A stretch of 64,000 bases of DNA from Phytophthora hibernalis (lineage: Eukaryota > Oomycota > Peronosporomycetes > Peronosporales > Peronosporaceae), in NCBI GenBank assembly GCA_012656075.1, contig JAAKBF010000118.1, positions 166,303-230,302 of the forward strand, in the 5' to 3' direction. Below the pieces are notes generated by a model. It was not told the DNA's origin. It saw nothing but the letters and a program-made list of their open reading frames with translations, and did no database searches. How positions within the stretch are numbered: position 1 is the stretch's first letter; each line of letters begins with the position of its first letter. The translations under genes and the position numbers were made by a program. Shown here piece by piece: positions 10,616 through 22,612 of the stretch.

Positions 10616-13600
10616 TCACTTTACGCCGTCAGCACTCCATGTAAGACGCGATCGCACGTCGTTCACGTCAACTATAAGAGTTTGCTTCAACGATAGAGAC
10701 TCCTTGTTTTCTTCGCCTTGATCTGATACGTTGTTAGCGCACGAGTCCACGCTTTTCTCTTGACAATCTGGCAGTTGATGTGCGATCACCAGAATATCAT
10801 TCAGCAGGGTCTGCAGCTGAGACTGATTGGCAGGATCCATGAGGCCCTGGTTCAATGGAAATGTAGCTTTGGCATTCAGGAATTCAACACGAAGAAGTTG
10901 CAGCAATGAGCGGAGGAATGACTCAAACAACTGCACATTCTCCAGAGTAGAACCATTCTTGACGAATGCTGCGAGCAGGATTTTACACTGCGAGAGCAAC
11001 ACCGAACTCCATAGCACCAGTGTGTCGAGTTGTTCGTCTGCAAGTTCGCCACACTGCGGAAGCTCTTTGGGGGACGCGAAACCGAGTGGGAACAACAACA
11101 GCATCACAGCGAGTTGGAAATCACCAACGCCTCCTTCGGAGCCTGAGAATGGCAAGCCAACACTCTTTCGAACTTCGCCCTGTGCTAGAAGCAGACACGC
11201 TTCTCGCATATGCTCGAGAGCCCCAATGAAGCTTGAGCTCATGACGTCCATCACAAAACGCAATAATCGCTGAGCCGCTTCCAACAATGGTGTTATTGCA
11301 CTATCATTCGCAACAGCTTTCTCGATGTCACCAAAGCAGTTTGATTCCACGAGCAAATTTTGCGCTTCCTGAATACGAGCTTGGCCCCCTGCATCGAACC
11401 AGTATCCACATTCCTGGTAAGCGCTCAGTACTTGACACCAGAAATGAGCCCCACGATGCGCGACCCGCTGTTTGCTTAGCTGTTCCTCAGCATGGATTGC
11501 TGTAGCATATCCGCTAAGCACCCGGTCATCAAGTCGTTCAGCACCATATTCTTCCTTGTTTCCATGAGGCTTGGTAAAAAATCGAAAAGCTCACGAACAC
11601 TACACGGTGCGTCAGACTGCAGCAGTTTGTCGAAGGCCTTCGTTTCTCTATTAGCTTCACCGAGTTCGAAGTTTCCTGGTTGGTGTTCGTTAATCGCCTT
11701 TAATATCTTGAGAAGGCATGACGTCAAACGGTATAGCGCTAGGGACGAGGTTGCCACCAGCCGAGACTGAAGCAGTCGTCCCGCTGTTTCAGCAACATCG
11801 AAGTGGAGCTTCGTGAGGGCACGACCCGCGATCGAGATGAAGAAACTCGCAGGGAATGAGAATTCTGCAGTACTATTGTCGAAATCTGCGTCATCCGTGC
11901 AACTGGCACCCACCGGAGATTTTACGTCAGACAGCAGCACCTCCAGAGCAGAATTTATCAAGATCATATCACCTGTGTTCGCAAGCGTATGGACTGCCCG
12001 CGTTTTGGCTTTAATTGAGCCAACCTGCAAAAATACCAAGGCTGCCTCTCCATGATGGCCACGCTTTAAAAGAAACTCGGCGTATTTCCACAAGGTGTCG
12101 TGAAGCAGGGGTCATGGGGTCCTAATCGCGACCGAATGAGCGCTAGAGCCTCCCTATGTGCATCGCCGCTCACCAAGCACGTGATCGCAGAACGAACTTT
12201 TGCAATGCTGAGAAAATGGATTGCTGGGCCAGAACGCATTGACAGTGGACAAGCAAAGTCAGACACGAGTAGACAGCACAAGAGGAAAGCGGACAATAAC
12301 GAACCTGCTGTTTTCTTGTCCCCCTGGGCGTCGAGTTGGCGAGCATACAAGTTTGTCATCTCCCGCCACAAGTCCATTCCACCCATTGGGGCGTACGAAA
12401 GCCAGGTTGGTGAAAGAGCTCCTTCCTTTGCGACGATCCGTAAGGCATCAGTAACATTGCCTTGGATCAGTAACATGTTGGCTAGACTCTCCCAATCTTG
12501 CTCATCTTGATAGCGCTTCTCTTCAGAAGCGAAGAAAGCACGAATAGATGCACGATCGGTATGCACTAACATATTATTTTTCCACTGGTTTGTTTTCACA
12601 CCATCAACATTCTCTGCATCGGCTTCTGCACATTTAACTCCTGTAGTCCTGTTGCAAGCGGATGCGATTTCAGCTGGAGAGAGTTTCACTTCGGGGTGGA
12701 AAATCATCACACTTTTTTTCCTGGATTTGTTCTTCGTTGAGATCGAGTCATCAGTAGACGATGCGTTCGCCAATTTATCCGGGTTGGCTACCTCTTCTTT
12801 CTGGGTCTTCATGTGGCCTTCACGGGATTCTCCTGCAATAAAGGTGATCCCAACTTCTTGAGGCTGTTTTACCTTACAGGTCTTCTTCTGATTGGTTTGT
12901 GGGCCCTTCTGCTGCTCTCTGCAATCCCAGAAGCGCAGTGTCTGATCTTCGCCTCCGGTCACTAGAGTGTACTGTGACACCCAGTCAAGCGACAATACTC
13001 GACCAACATGGTGTTTAAAGTATGCCTCCCTCTCCAGAGATGCTGCATTCCAGACTTGAACACTTCCATCGGCGGAGCTTGAGGCTAGAAGTCCGCTGGA
13101 TGCGTCGGTGCACCACCTCAAACCAGTAACGGTGTTTGAATGAGCTTCCATACTGCCGAGGAGATGGAGTTTTTGACTATTGGGGGTAGAGTTGCCATCA
13201 GCATCCATTGCAGTAGATTTTGTACCGTAGACAAAAATCTTCCCGTCTTGGCCACCGGAAGCTAGCAAGCCGGCGTTTGGACCTTTGGTCCATGCTAGGC
13301 ACGTTATCGACTCTGAATGTTCGTGAAAACGATTTGCCTCAACGCTGTTATCATCCCAGTTCATCACTTTCACGACACCATTAGAGAGTCCAATCGCAAG
13401 CAGCCCAGACTTATCATCCAATGCAAACGCGGCACAGTCGTTCATGATTTTACGAGAGTTTTTATCAATCGCATCTGCATTCGATTCCAAAATATGCCCA
13501 CCAGCGTCGCGACTCCACAAAGCTACCTTCACGTCATCTCCATCGCGATTCTTAGCTGTCTGGCCTTCCTGAACAACTAAAACCTCGTCAAGAGTCTGGC

Positions 13601-15606
13601 CTTGTGCTTGTGCAGCTTCCAATTGTTTGACGCTCTCCAGAAATGAAGTATCCCCACCGACAGCATCGTCAGGCTGTTTTGCATGTGACACTATCCACTG
13701 AAGTTGTTTGATCTCGTGGTCGTGACCGGATCGAAAATGATTGTACTTCTTGGTCTGCACGTCGTACACTCCAATGCGACCGTCTTCCATGCCGTAAGCC
13801 AGCAGAGAGTGATGGAACGGATGCCATTGAACACAAGTGACCTTACTTTGTAGCCCTCTCCAAAGCAGGTCGCATTCGTAGTCACTTGTACCAGCAGCCA
13901 AATTCCACAGTCGAATGGTCTGATCTCCAATTCCAGCAGCCAAGAGCTTGTTTGTAGAACTATACGAAGTGCTGTAAGCATGTCCGCCTAGCCCAGTCAA
14001 TTTCTCGACACAAGTTGCTGCTGGTGCCGACTTCGAGAGAGGGTTTTCTTTCCAAAGGCGTAGCTCGCGATCCAACGAAACAGTTAGCATGGAGGCGGGT
14101 TCGCCCTCAACCAGCGCAGAGCTACAAGGCGGAATCCCCACGATAGTGAATAGCATTCGACTATGTCCCCTTTGACAACAACAGGCTTGCAGGAAGTACG
14201 ACGGCTTTTACCTTTCTTTGCCTGATCTTCCGCCATGGCCGCATTCCATTCCCATCGAAACAAACTGCCATCAAACGAGCCTGACCATAGGCAATGTTTA
14301 CCTGGTGCTTCAGGACTGTTGGTACTCCACGCCACGGGCAGCCATAGCTGTTTGGTCTGGGTGAATGACATGCCTTGCTTTCCTGTTGGAAGCCGTAGCA
14401 CCTGTTCCAAAGCAGGCTCTTCGGCTGTATTCATTGCGATTTTCCACACCTTGATGGTTTTATCCCGTGATGAAGACGCCAGCCATTCTTCAGGACCAGC
14501 CCTATCCAAGTCAATACTACTCGTCTCATCTTCAATTGCAGACCTGCTAGCCTCACATGTGGACTTCCACGCGACACACTGGACTTCCTGATCATGACCA
14601 TTAAGTCGGTGGCGCACAGTGCCTCGCGCAGCGTCCACCAGACACAGCACCCCACTGCGATATCCAACGGCTACTAACGCTTTGTCGTGCGGCGAAATAG
14701 CGATCGAGTGGATGGCGTCACCTGAGACCGGCGTGAAGACAAACACCTTTCCCCTGCAACCGTTGCAACACATTCGCACACGCCGTCAGAGCCTCACCTC
14801 AACATAAAAACACCAACATCCGAGCGCCGCGTCACGTACGCGTCCCTTTCCCACGCGCTGATTCGCCCCTGTCGATCCCCGCCAGCACAAAGTTCGCATC
14901 CAACGTGCTAGACACCGTGACGGCCATAACCTCCGCCTTGTGCTTTCGGTGCTGCTCGATCAGCGTCAACGACGCCACATCCCTGCACTCCATCAAGCAG
15001 CAAACCCCCAACAATCAGCAACAACAACAACCCACCTTCTTCCAGCACTGCACACCCACCAGATCTGCACGCTGCCTTCCTCTCCGCCACACACCAGGCG
15101 CAGCTCGCCCGTCGTGTCCGTCAGAAACTGCACAGCCGTCACGCGTCGGTCGCGCTTGCCACGCACCAACTGCGCGAAGAACGAGAGCTTCACTCCGGAC
15201 CCAGCAGTCTTGACTCCACTGGCATCTTGAGCTTCTGAAGCACTGGTCACCTGGTGCATTGATACACTGTCAGTTGACGCTCGTACCAGCTCATTGCACT
15301 AGCCACCCAGTGCCAACCTGGTAGATGAAGACGCTGTTCTTGGCTCCGAAGGCGAGCAGCAGCCCAAACACGTCGCTGCGCCCGCAGTCGCAGATCTACA
15401 GACCGCAAAACACACATTTTAGTATCTGAAACACTGAATTATTCCATTCCAACCGCCATATCTCCGCAACCACGGACCTTGGAGCAGTACCAATTGGCAG
15501 ACGGAGGCAACAGACACAGGTGGTCTTCCCCATGCAACCGCCTCTCCCCTCTGCGCTCTCCAGCCTTCCCCACAGCGTCGGCAACCGGCCTGTCAGCCTC
15601 CGCCAT
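10616..15606 (-). CDS. GEMIN5: GEMIN5 homologue (WD40 + TPR-like, snRNA/SMN-complex factor)
   Basis: Exons: 15606-15478, 15395-15318, 15250-15060, 14982-14798, 14753-10616. Phases are consistent and introns are 82, 67, 77 and 44 nt. Gemin5 binds the snRNA Sm site and m7G cap and delivers snRNA to the SMN complex. The N-terminus carries the family motif PPSANWYCSK followed by FGLLLAFGAKNSVFIY. At least twelve WD repeats follow (SGSVQIW-, TIKVW-, ELRLW-, TIRLWNL- and SVQVWNA-type strands), including the Gemin5-typical SKVTCVQWHPFHHSLLAYG. The helical region has DWESLANMLLIQGNVTDAL and REALALIRSRLGPHDP, and a C-terminal helical domain. About 1,570 aa versus about 1,508 in human. Four single-base frame changes: 14877-14880 (G4 for G5), 14156-14157 (A2 for A3), about 12100 and 11521-11523 (G3 for G4). 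Head-to-head with the HEATR6 gene. Confidence 0.9.
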
Positions 15607-15833
15607 TTAAGCGCGCGAACGACCCAAAACTCGATTACCGACACAAAACCGATCCATACCGACCGATACCGGAGCTCTTCCGTGAGTTGCCGCGTCGCTC
15701 GCGCGCGGGACGGGGATCGAGAAGCTTTAAGCTCCGACAGTTGGAAGAGGAGGAGAAAACGTCGCACTCGTCGCTTCCCGTCACTCGGCGGCGGAAGGTT
15801 CAGCCAGCCACAAGCCATTTCGCCCGCTAGAAG
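15607..15833. promoter_or_regulatory. divergent promoter, GEMIN5 / HEATR6
   Basis: 227 bp between the two start codons, GC-rich with CGATACCGACCGATACCG-like short repeats around 15640-15672. Both genes must be driven from here. Confidence 0.55.
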
Positions 15834-18800
15834 ATGAGTCCGGCCGTGTGCGCGGCTCCTGTGGGCAGCTTGGGCTCGTCCGGCTGGAACTTGGGGCTGC
15901 AGAGACGCGACCGCAAGCTCTGGACGGCCGTCGCCGAGCGCCTGGAGGCCGACGTGGCCGTGCTGCAGCTCACGCTCGTGGAGCTCGAGGACATGCTGAA
16001 GCAGCTCATGGGCGTGACGCTGCCCAACCCGCGGATCCGCGGCGACGTACGTGGCTGCAAACTATAGACTCGATTCAACTGCAGGACTGACGCTGTGTTG
16101 GGACAGGAAATCGCGGCGCTGCTGACGGCGCTGGCCCAGATTCTGCCGCTGAGCTCCGGTCTGCTGTGCTCCGAGTACACACGGTTCGTGCAGAAGTGCT
16201 GCGGCAAGGAGAAGGTGCTGTTCTCTAGTGCACAGCTGGGCGTGGTCATGACGTTCTTCCTCAAGTTCATCAAGACGTGTCCGAGCTGGTACACGGCCAA
16301 CTCGATCCGCGCGCTGGGCCAAGTGCTGCACGACAACGCGGACCGCGCGAGCCACGAGTTCGAGCTGCTGTTCGCCGTCCTGCTCAAGCACTTGGACCCC
16401 GCGGGTGTGGACATCGAGGCACGGTACGCGGCCACGAGCTGCGTGTCGAACATCTGCACGCAGGCCGGCAAGACGCCCGAGGTGTACCACTACTTTTCGT
16501 CGTTACTGCGAATGGTGGTGGAGAATTTCCGACAGCAAGCGCAGAGTCTGACCAAGGGACAGAACGACCGCATCCTCGTCAAAGCGTGCACCTGCAGCAT
16601 GAAGTGCGTGTTCACGATCATCAACTCGAACTTCGATCGCCTGAGCGACCGCATCGCGGCGACGCTGCCCAGTCTCCTGAGCTCCATGCGCCAAGTCGTG
16701 GGCTATGGGCTGGTGCTCAAAAGCGACCATGACGACGTGGTGTTCTCGTGTCAGGAAGACCTGCATCCGAACGATTCCGACTCGTCTGTGTGTGGGTCAG
16801 ACGGTGGCGGCGCGGGGCGACAGATCGGAGAGTATGTACTTCCGGATTTGACTGGGAGATGCGTTAGCCTGTTTTCTAATGATATGTGGAATATTTGTGC
16901 CGTCCTGCAGCGGTTTACTGGCGCGGCTGCGTATCACCGTGTTGTACACGCTGGAAACCATTGCGCAGCATTTCCCAAAGACTATTACGTCTTCGATGGG
17001 ATTGTACTTGCCCGAGCAGACTACACCGTACATGACGTTGTTCAACAATACTCCGTCGGTGCTCACCTTGCTCATCGCGGATCCGAGCGAGAAGGCTCGT
17101 ATGACGGCTGCCAAGTTTTTGGACGCATTCTGGGAGAAGATCCCGCTGAAGGAGTACTTTCGACGTTCATCTGGTGTTGGTGCTACAGTGACAGCAAGCA
17201 CGTCCTCGATGTCGTTTGCGTCCATGCCCAAGCGGATTTCTCTGATGCTTTATCAAGTGCACGTCACCTTGGTGTACTGCATCCAGCATGAGAAAGATCC
17301 CGCGCCGCTTGCACAGATATTGAAGGTGAGCGAGTGATGATACATATGAATAGGGGAGTGGTCGATACTGAGCACCTTGTTCCGTGTTGGCACATTGTAG
17401 AGTACAGCCTCGGTGATTCAGCACTTCCCGTATGGGAATGTGGCAATGGTGCTGGACCAGCTCGATCTCACGCCAACTCTAGGGGATATTTTGAAGGCAC
17501 TCGCATCCAGTTTGTACGTAGCTGCAGCGTCAACCGGTACGTTTTGCCAAAGTCGGCAGGTCGTTAATTATTGCAGTGGTAGGCTAACAACGACTCATTG
17601 TTACTGTGTGCTAGATCATGGTGTGCGGATGGCAAGCTTGTCATGTATGTCAGCGCTACTCAACGTCCAAGAGACCCTTCCAGCCATCTTGGAGTGGCTG
17701 GTGCACACGAGTGATACTGACCGCGTGATTGAGGTTGCTCACATATCAATTGCATGCGGCACATGGTTGCTACGTCGCCGATCGTTCGTGGAGGAGCTTT
17801 TGCTAATGGCGTCCCGGCCTGATGATTGCTCTCGCGCACTTCTGCGTTTGGAGGCTATGTCGCTTTTGTCGAAGATTGCCAAAAACTACTCGGCCGCACT
17901 GAGTTCTAATTGGAAGCGTTTGGCAGAATTCATGCTGGCGGCTTTTCAAGACATGGATCCCAATGTACGCCTGCAAGCGGTGAAGATTTTGGAGAACTAC
18001 ATTAAGGGCGAGAACGGAAGTCCTGACAGTGCGGTGCCAGAGAGTTCCGACGAGCAAGATACCTGCCGCGCAGAATGCTTGGAGTTCATGGCGACGCATT
18101 TGGTGCGAGCATTCTATGACACATCGCACCATGTTCGTGCCAGTGTATGCGCGTGCTTCACGCTGCTTTCTGCTCAGGATTGGGTCTGTCTTGGCGAACA
18201 GAAGCAGTCCCAATGCCTCCCAGTGTTAGCGGCCAAAAGTGGCGGCTTCGGTGGAGGTGGGCCAGATGTGTCATGTTTGGACTCATACACGCGCATATTC
18301 CTGCAAACTCCGAAAGACAGCTCGCCAGTCGTACGTGCCGCGGGGTTTCGACTGTTGGGGTCATTGTGCCTGGCACCAACCTTCAAAACTCACGCGTTTG
18401 CCAGTAGTGTTGTCGGCTTAGCGTTGGATGCGCTGGGCGACTCAACGTTGAATGTGCGCGTTCGAGCTGCATGGGCGCTGGGCAATGTTTGCACGACCCC
18501 AGGACCCGAATCGATAGCTGAGAGCGATGCACCCCACTACCCCCACCAGCGCCACCATCGTCATTTGTTGCCAAAACGGAGGCATCGATGGAATTCCCGC
18601 CGCTACCTCCGCAGGTCCTGTTTGAGCTACTGCCGGCATACCAGTTGCGGCTCGTGATTGAAAAGATGCTACTATACATCAACGATAACGACAAGGTGGC
18701 ATCGAGCGTGGCTCGTACGTTGGGGCTTGTGTGTCGATGGATTAGTTATCCGCCATTCCGACGAACACTCAGTAACCACGCGTGGCTGGATGATTTATTA

Positions 18801-19559
18801 GGACAAGCAATGGTCGTGCTTGCTGGGAAGATTAATGCTGGTTCGCCCAAGGTTAGGTGGAATGCCTGTCATGCTATCGCCAAGATTCTGCTGTGTCCGA
18901 GTTTGCCACTTGCTTCAGTGGCCTGGGCCCCATCAGTGTTTCAAGCGTTATTGACTGCTGTAGCACAGCAGGAGAATTTCAAGGTGCGCATTAGCGCTGC
19001 TACAGCACTTCGGGTGTCACAAACACGCAGCGCGTTTGGGTCATTCTTCCATTCGGCGGTTCGGGCCACGGTAGATGCACTGGAGTCGGCGTCAGATCTG
19101 AAGGACGTGACCGAGTTTCGCTACAAGGAACAATTGGAAACACAACTGTCGTTCACGTTGGTGCATCTAATTCACATCGCTACGGAGGAAGACGATCCGA
19201 TGATATTACAGGCGTTGAAGGCCAAGCCTCGAGGGTTTCTGTACGATTGGCTGCTGCATAACCTTCATCGCATGGTCGCCGCGATTGAGCGCGAGAGTGT
19301 TGCCATCGCTGGCTCGAGTTCAGTTGGAGGCGATGTCAATGATGATGGTCGGGCTGGAGGGACTGGTGATGCACACGATGTGAACCCTATCAAGAAAGAG
19401 GAGCTGCTTTCGGCAGTGCGCTCGCTGTTACGCATTTTGGAGCGCCTTAACACGGACAAAGCGTACGCGACTAGCTGCGTTTCGCTCCTGTATGACACGA
19501 AGATCGGGCTCGAGCACGATGTACTATATTCCAACGAGGATATCCCCTTTGAGTTTTGA
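15834..19559 (+). CDS. HEATR6: HEATR6-like HEAT-repeat protein
   Basis: Exons 15834-16046, 16107-16831, 16911-17325, 17422-17536, 17615-19559; introns of 60, 79, 96 and 78 nt, the second with a textbook GTATGT and TTCTAAT branch. About 1,140 aa, compared with about 1,180 for vertebrate HEATR6. The first conserved block is the helical region PSWYTANSIRALGQVL...; the most diagnostic is C-terminal, with NVRVRAAWALGNVC, then KVRWNACHAIAKILL, FKVRISAATALRVS and EFRYKEQLETQL, each matching HEATR6 landmarks. One frame change near 18525-18530 joins AESDA to TPLPPPAPPSS. Biochemical role is poorly known in any organism. Its 3' end faces Acinus, 170 bp away. Confidence 0.82.
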
Positions 19560-19729
19560 AAAAGCTACGCAGATATCGTCATCAGTAGCAGTAAGAATGG
19601 ACGATAAGATCAAGGCCTGCGAAGGATGACTCTGGCAAATGAAAACGACTGCTTCAATGGCAAGCGCAGTTTATTGCTATCGAGAGATTAAAGGTGTCGC
19701 TCGGCGCTCGCTGTTATGGAAATTGTTAA

Positions 19730-21208
19730 CTAGCGGCGGAAGCGAGCTCGTCTGTTCCTCTTACGACCTCCGCGATGACGGCGTTTGCGCGGCTGGTCTT
19801 CTTGTTGTTGCTGGTTCTGGCGCTGCTTTTTCCTTAATTTGTTCGTCCGTAAGTGACAGGTAGTACAGCACAGGCTTTGTCTCGGTCTTCTGGAAAACTC
19901 GTCGATCGTCACCTCTGTACGGACAGCAAGCATGCATTAGTCTGCAAGATCTCTTGAGCAATCATAATAAATCTTAGCGACATACTCTGCCGTTGGGTAG
20001 CTTGCGTTTTGCTGCTTCCATTACTCTTCGGTCGGGTCGGTAAATTCGCTTCCCCATGCTGAGAAACCTGCCCGCATAATGCACAGTTAACACATTCCGA
20101 CATAAACCCAAGGGGTACATCTGGTGGACCTACCTCCTTGGCAGTATGATCTGCGAATGCGACCTTGAGCGATCGTCCGTTTTCAGGCGGCCACATTTTG
20201 CCGTTAAGAGCAGCGTGCGTCTTCTCCGCCTAGGTAACAAAGAAAAATATTAGTGAAGTGCAACGTCAAGCAAGCTGGTAGCTAGCACAAAGCGTACAAT
20301 TTCAGAAGTAGAGTACGTCACGAAGCAGTGGGTCTTGATAGCGTCCATCCAAAATCCATCCTCCACAAAGTCGCCACGCTCTTGCACAAGTGCCTACGAG
20401 CACAATACGTCAGAACTCGCTTTCACTGTCAACATTCTAGTCCTCCAGAAAAGTCAACCTTGACAGCATTCAATGTAAACGGTCTGATAAAGTTGTCAAT
20501 TCGAAGTGTCTTCCTCTCTTCCTCACTGTCGGCAAAAACCAAATCCGTCAGCCAACCAACCCACGAAACCCCATCCAAATAGTCCACCGTACGTTGTCGC
20601 AGTGCCTTCATCAGTCGCTTTCTCCCTGCTCTCAGCATCGGCAGACGGCGGCATGCCACTATCCTCATCCTCAGGCTGCGGGCTCGTCTCCACCTCTTCA
20701 TCCAGCTTGGATTTCTTAGCATCAGAGCCGCTCTCCTCTTCCATTGCATCTGCACCTCGTTTCCTCCCCACCACAGTCTCCTCCTTATCTTCATCTTCTC
20801 CATTGGCGTTGGCACCTTTCTCCGTCACAGCCACCGTCTCGTCCTGGTGTTCATCTTCTCCATTGGCGTTGGCACTTTTCTCCGTCACGGACTCTGCAGC
20901 CTGTTCCTTCTCCGTCTCCTCTTCCTCTTTTCCATTGTCCCCCTCCTCTTTGCTCTTATCCTCCGTCTCCTCAAATGGCGCCTCCTCCTCCTCCTGCAGA
21001 TGCTCCTTCAGTCGCTGGTGCAGCGCCGCCTTCAAGCCGCCCGTGTCCAGGCCGCGCTTCTTGAGCTCTCGCTGCAGATCCTTCACCTGCTCCACACACA
21101 CGAAAGTTTCAGCCGCAACTAGGACGCAACTCGCAGGTGCCAACACCCCACTGCAGCACGCACGACACGAACCTTCAGGTGGTTGAGCGCATCGGCCTCC
21201 AGCTTCAT
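19730..21208 (-). CDS. ACIN1: Acinus homologue (SAP + RRM + RSB motif; EJC/ASAP factor)
   Basis: Exons: 21208-21173, 21086-20593, 20525-20459, 20393-20298, 20229-20134, 20067-19986, 19914-19730; all junctions keep frame. Acinus joins RNPS1 and SAP18 in the ASAP complex on spliced mRNA. A SAP motif (VKDLQRELKKRGLDTGGLK) opens exon 2, followed by an acidic/KR-rich linker. The RRM is encoded across exons 3-5: IDNFIRPFTL, DGFWMDAIKTHCFVTYST, AALNGKMWPPENGRSLKVAF. The last exon holds an RSB-like segment (KPVLYYLSLTDEQI) and an Arg-rich tail. Two homopolymer frame changes lie in that exon: 19894-19897 (T4 for T5 on the coding strand) and 19827-19831 (A5 for A6); the second decides whether the tail ends at 19761 or at 19730 with the basic RKRRHRGGRK tail, which I prefer. 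Intron 20133-20068 is 66 nt, so retention would also stay in frame. Confidence 0.87.
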
Positions 21209-21739
21209 CCTCCACTCCGCGATCTAATTGCGATTGATGTGCTTCTCTTGTGCAAGGTATTTGTGTCAATCCGATTTTTAGGTGTCACAAAATAAATCGC
21301 AAACGGCGCAGGGATTGGTAGTAAAACAAATTTATACCTATTAGTACTAATATGATTTAGATTATTAAATTACTAAACAAATTAATATCGCAGCGTGGGT
21401 TTACAATACTTATTGCAATTATTGTAGTTAAACCAAGCATATTGTTTGGTTTACCGCCAATGGTGATTAATCAAAAATAAAATCCTATGATTATGATTCG
21501 TTAATATTTGAAAACCAAGCATATTGCAGGGTTTTAGGTACATGTACCAGCCGCAATAGGGTTAATGTGCATTGGTCGATTTAATGTCGAGCCACGGGTT
21601 CAACGGCAAACCGAATTGGGAGTAACGTACGTATCATTTTGCATTTAACAAGGCACTCTGTAGCGAAACCTAGTCGGACCCGGATCTTTGATCGCACTGA
21701 TGATGTTCTCATCCAGCATTCTCATCATGAAGTTGTTTC
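21209..21739. other. AT-rich intergenic start of the repeat island
   Basis: Upstream of Acinus the base composition falls sharply (about 21290-21540 is strongly AT-rich). CAAGCATATTG occurs twice, within AACCAAGCATATTG (at about 21430 and 21511). No gene seen. Confidence 0.5.
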
Positions 21740-22365
21740 GTTGACAGAGTTGGCTCCAGGTTGTTTACCAGTGTTGACTTAGGGTTGTTTGACAGAGTCA
21801 GTTCCAGGTTGGTTGGCAGAGTCGGCTCCAGGTTAGTTGACCGAGTTGGTTGAGGGCGGTGACCTTTTCCGCCGCTACGATCGGGATATCCATGAGTGCA
21901 GATGCAGCGCCGGCGCCGTCGTGGCAGACTATATGGAAGATATCGAGAAAACCGACCACCCTTCGTTCGCATGGACTCTCGAATCTGCGTATTCCTCTTT
22001 GCCACGCTTTCAACCTCTTTCATGACTAGATGTATGATCGTATCTTCGAAATACCTGCCGCGGTAGTCCTCCTATGCGTCCCAGCTTGCGTGGAACCGAC
22101 GGAGCTTCTTCACTTCAAACGTTTCTTAACTGTCCACATTATCTACGCCCATATCTCCACTGTCCTGAGCAGACACCTCCCCATCGCTGGTGTTCATAGC
22201 AGACTGAACGGCCTTTTCGCTGCCGTCGTCATTTCCCCTGTAGATGTCGCTCTCGGCGTCGGTAGAACGTGCCCGCCGCTTCATTGGTCTCGAAGGCTCA
22301 AGTCGATAAGTAAGAGCGATGACGGGTTGGGAGGGGTCGAGGGGAGAAGGAGCTAGGGGAACCAT
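21709..22365 (-). pseudogene. decayed Mutator-like transposase N-terminal fragment
   Basis: One minus-strand frame runs from 22365 to 21709 with two in-frame stops (one after VDNVDS, one after FHASWDA). The order of landmarks resembles the N-terminal part of the oomycete Mutator-like/SWIM family: an acidic low-complexity head, FHASWDA, a helical region ending KRNTQIRES, then RRRCICTHGYPDRSGGKG. I recall that pattern from family members and could not check it. No catalytic domain follows; the tandem repeat takes its place. Clearly non-functional as it stands. Confidence 0.5.
21740..21855. repeat. 24-bp tandem repeat, about 4.8 units
   Basis: Imperfect units begin at 21740, 21764, 21788, 21812 and 21836, each close to GTTGACAGAGTNGGCTCCAG plus GTTG. 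On the minus strand the repeat reads as an 8-aa unit like TNLEPTLP and continues the frame of the decayed transposase at 21709-22365. Confidence 0.8.
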
Positions 22366-22612
22366 TGTAAGTTAAATAGGTATTTTATCCTCTTTATTAA
22401 GTAGTCTACATCCTGGACAACAGTCCAGAATAACCTGGGATCGACCTGGGCTGTAGGTCACACGGCTATGCAAAAATAACCTGGGCGGTAGGCTCTCCGC
22501 AAATAACTTTTGAGGAGGACAGTTTTCAAAACAGGGTTGGGAGGACTGAGAGCAATACAACGTAAATAGTCGTGGTACGACTAATTAGGGTGAACGGTGT
22601 ACCGTGAAATTG
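22366..22612. other. intergenic in repeat island
   Basis: Contains a short repeated phrase (CAGGATNATAACCTGGG-like copies near 22410-22475). No coding signal seen. Confidence 0.4.

Noticed and set aside
20506..21186. 226-aa Ser/Pro-rich plus-strand frame
   Set aside because: It is the complement of the Glu/Lys-rich Acinus linker, which accounts for the low complexity.
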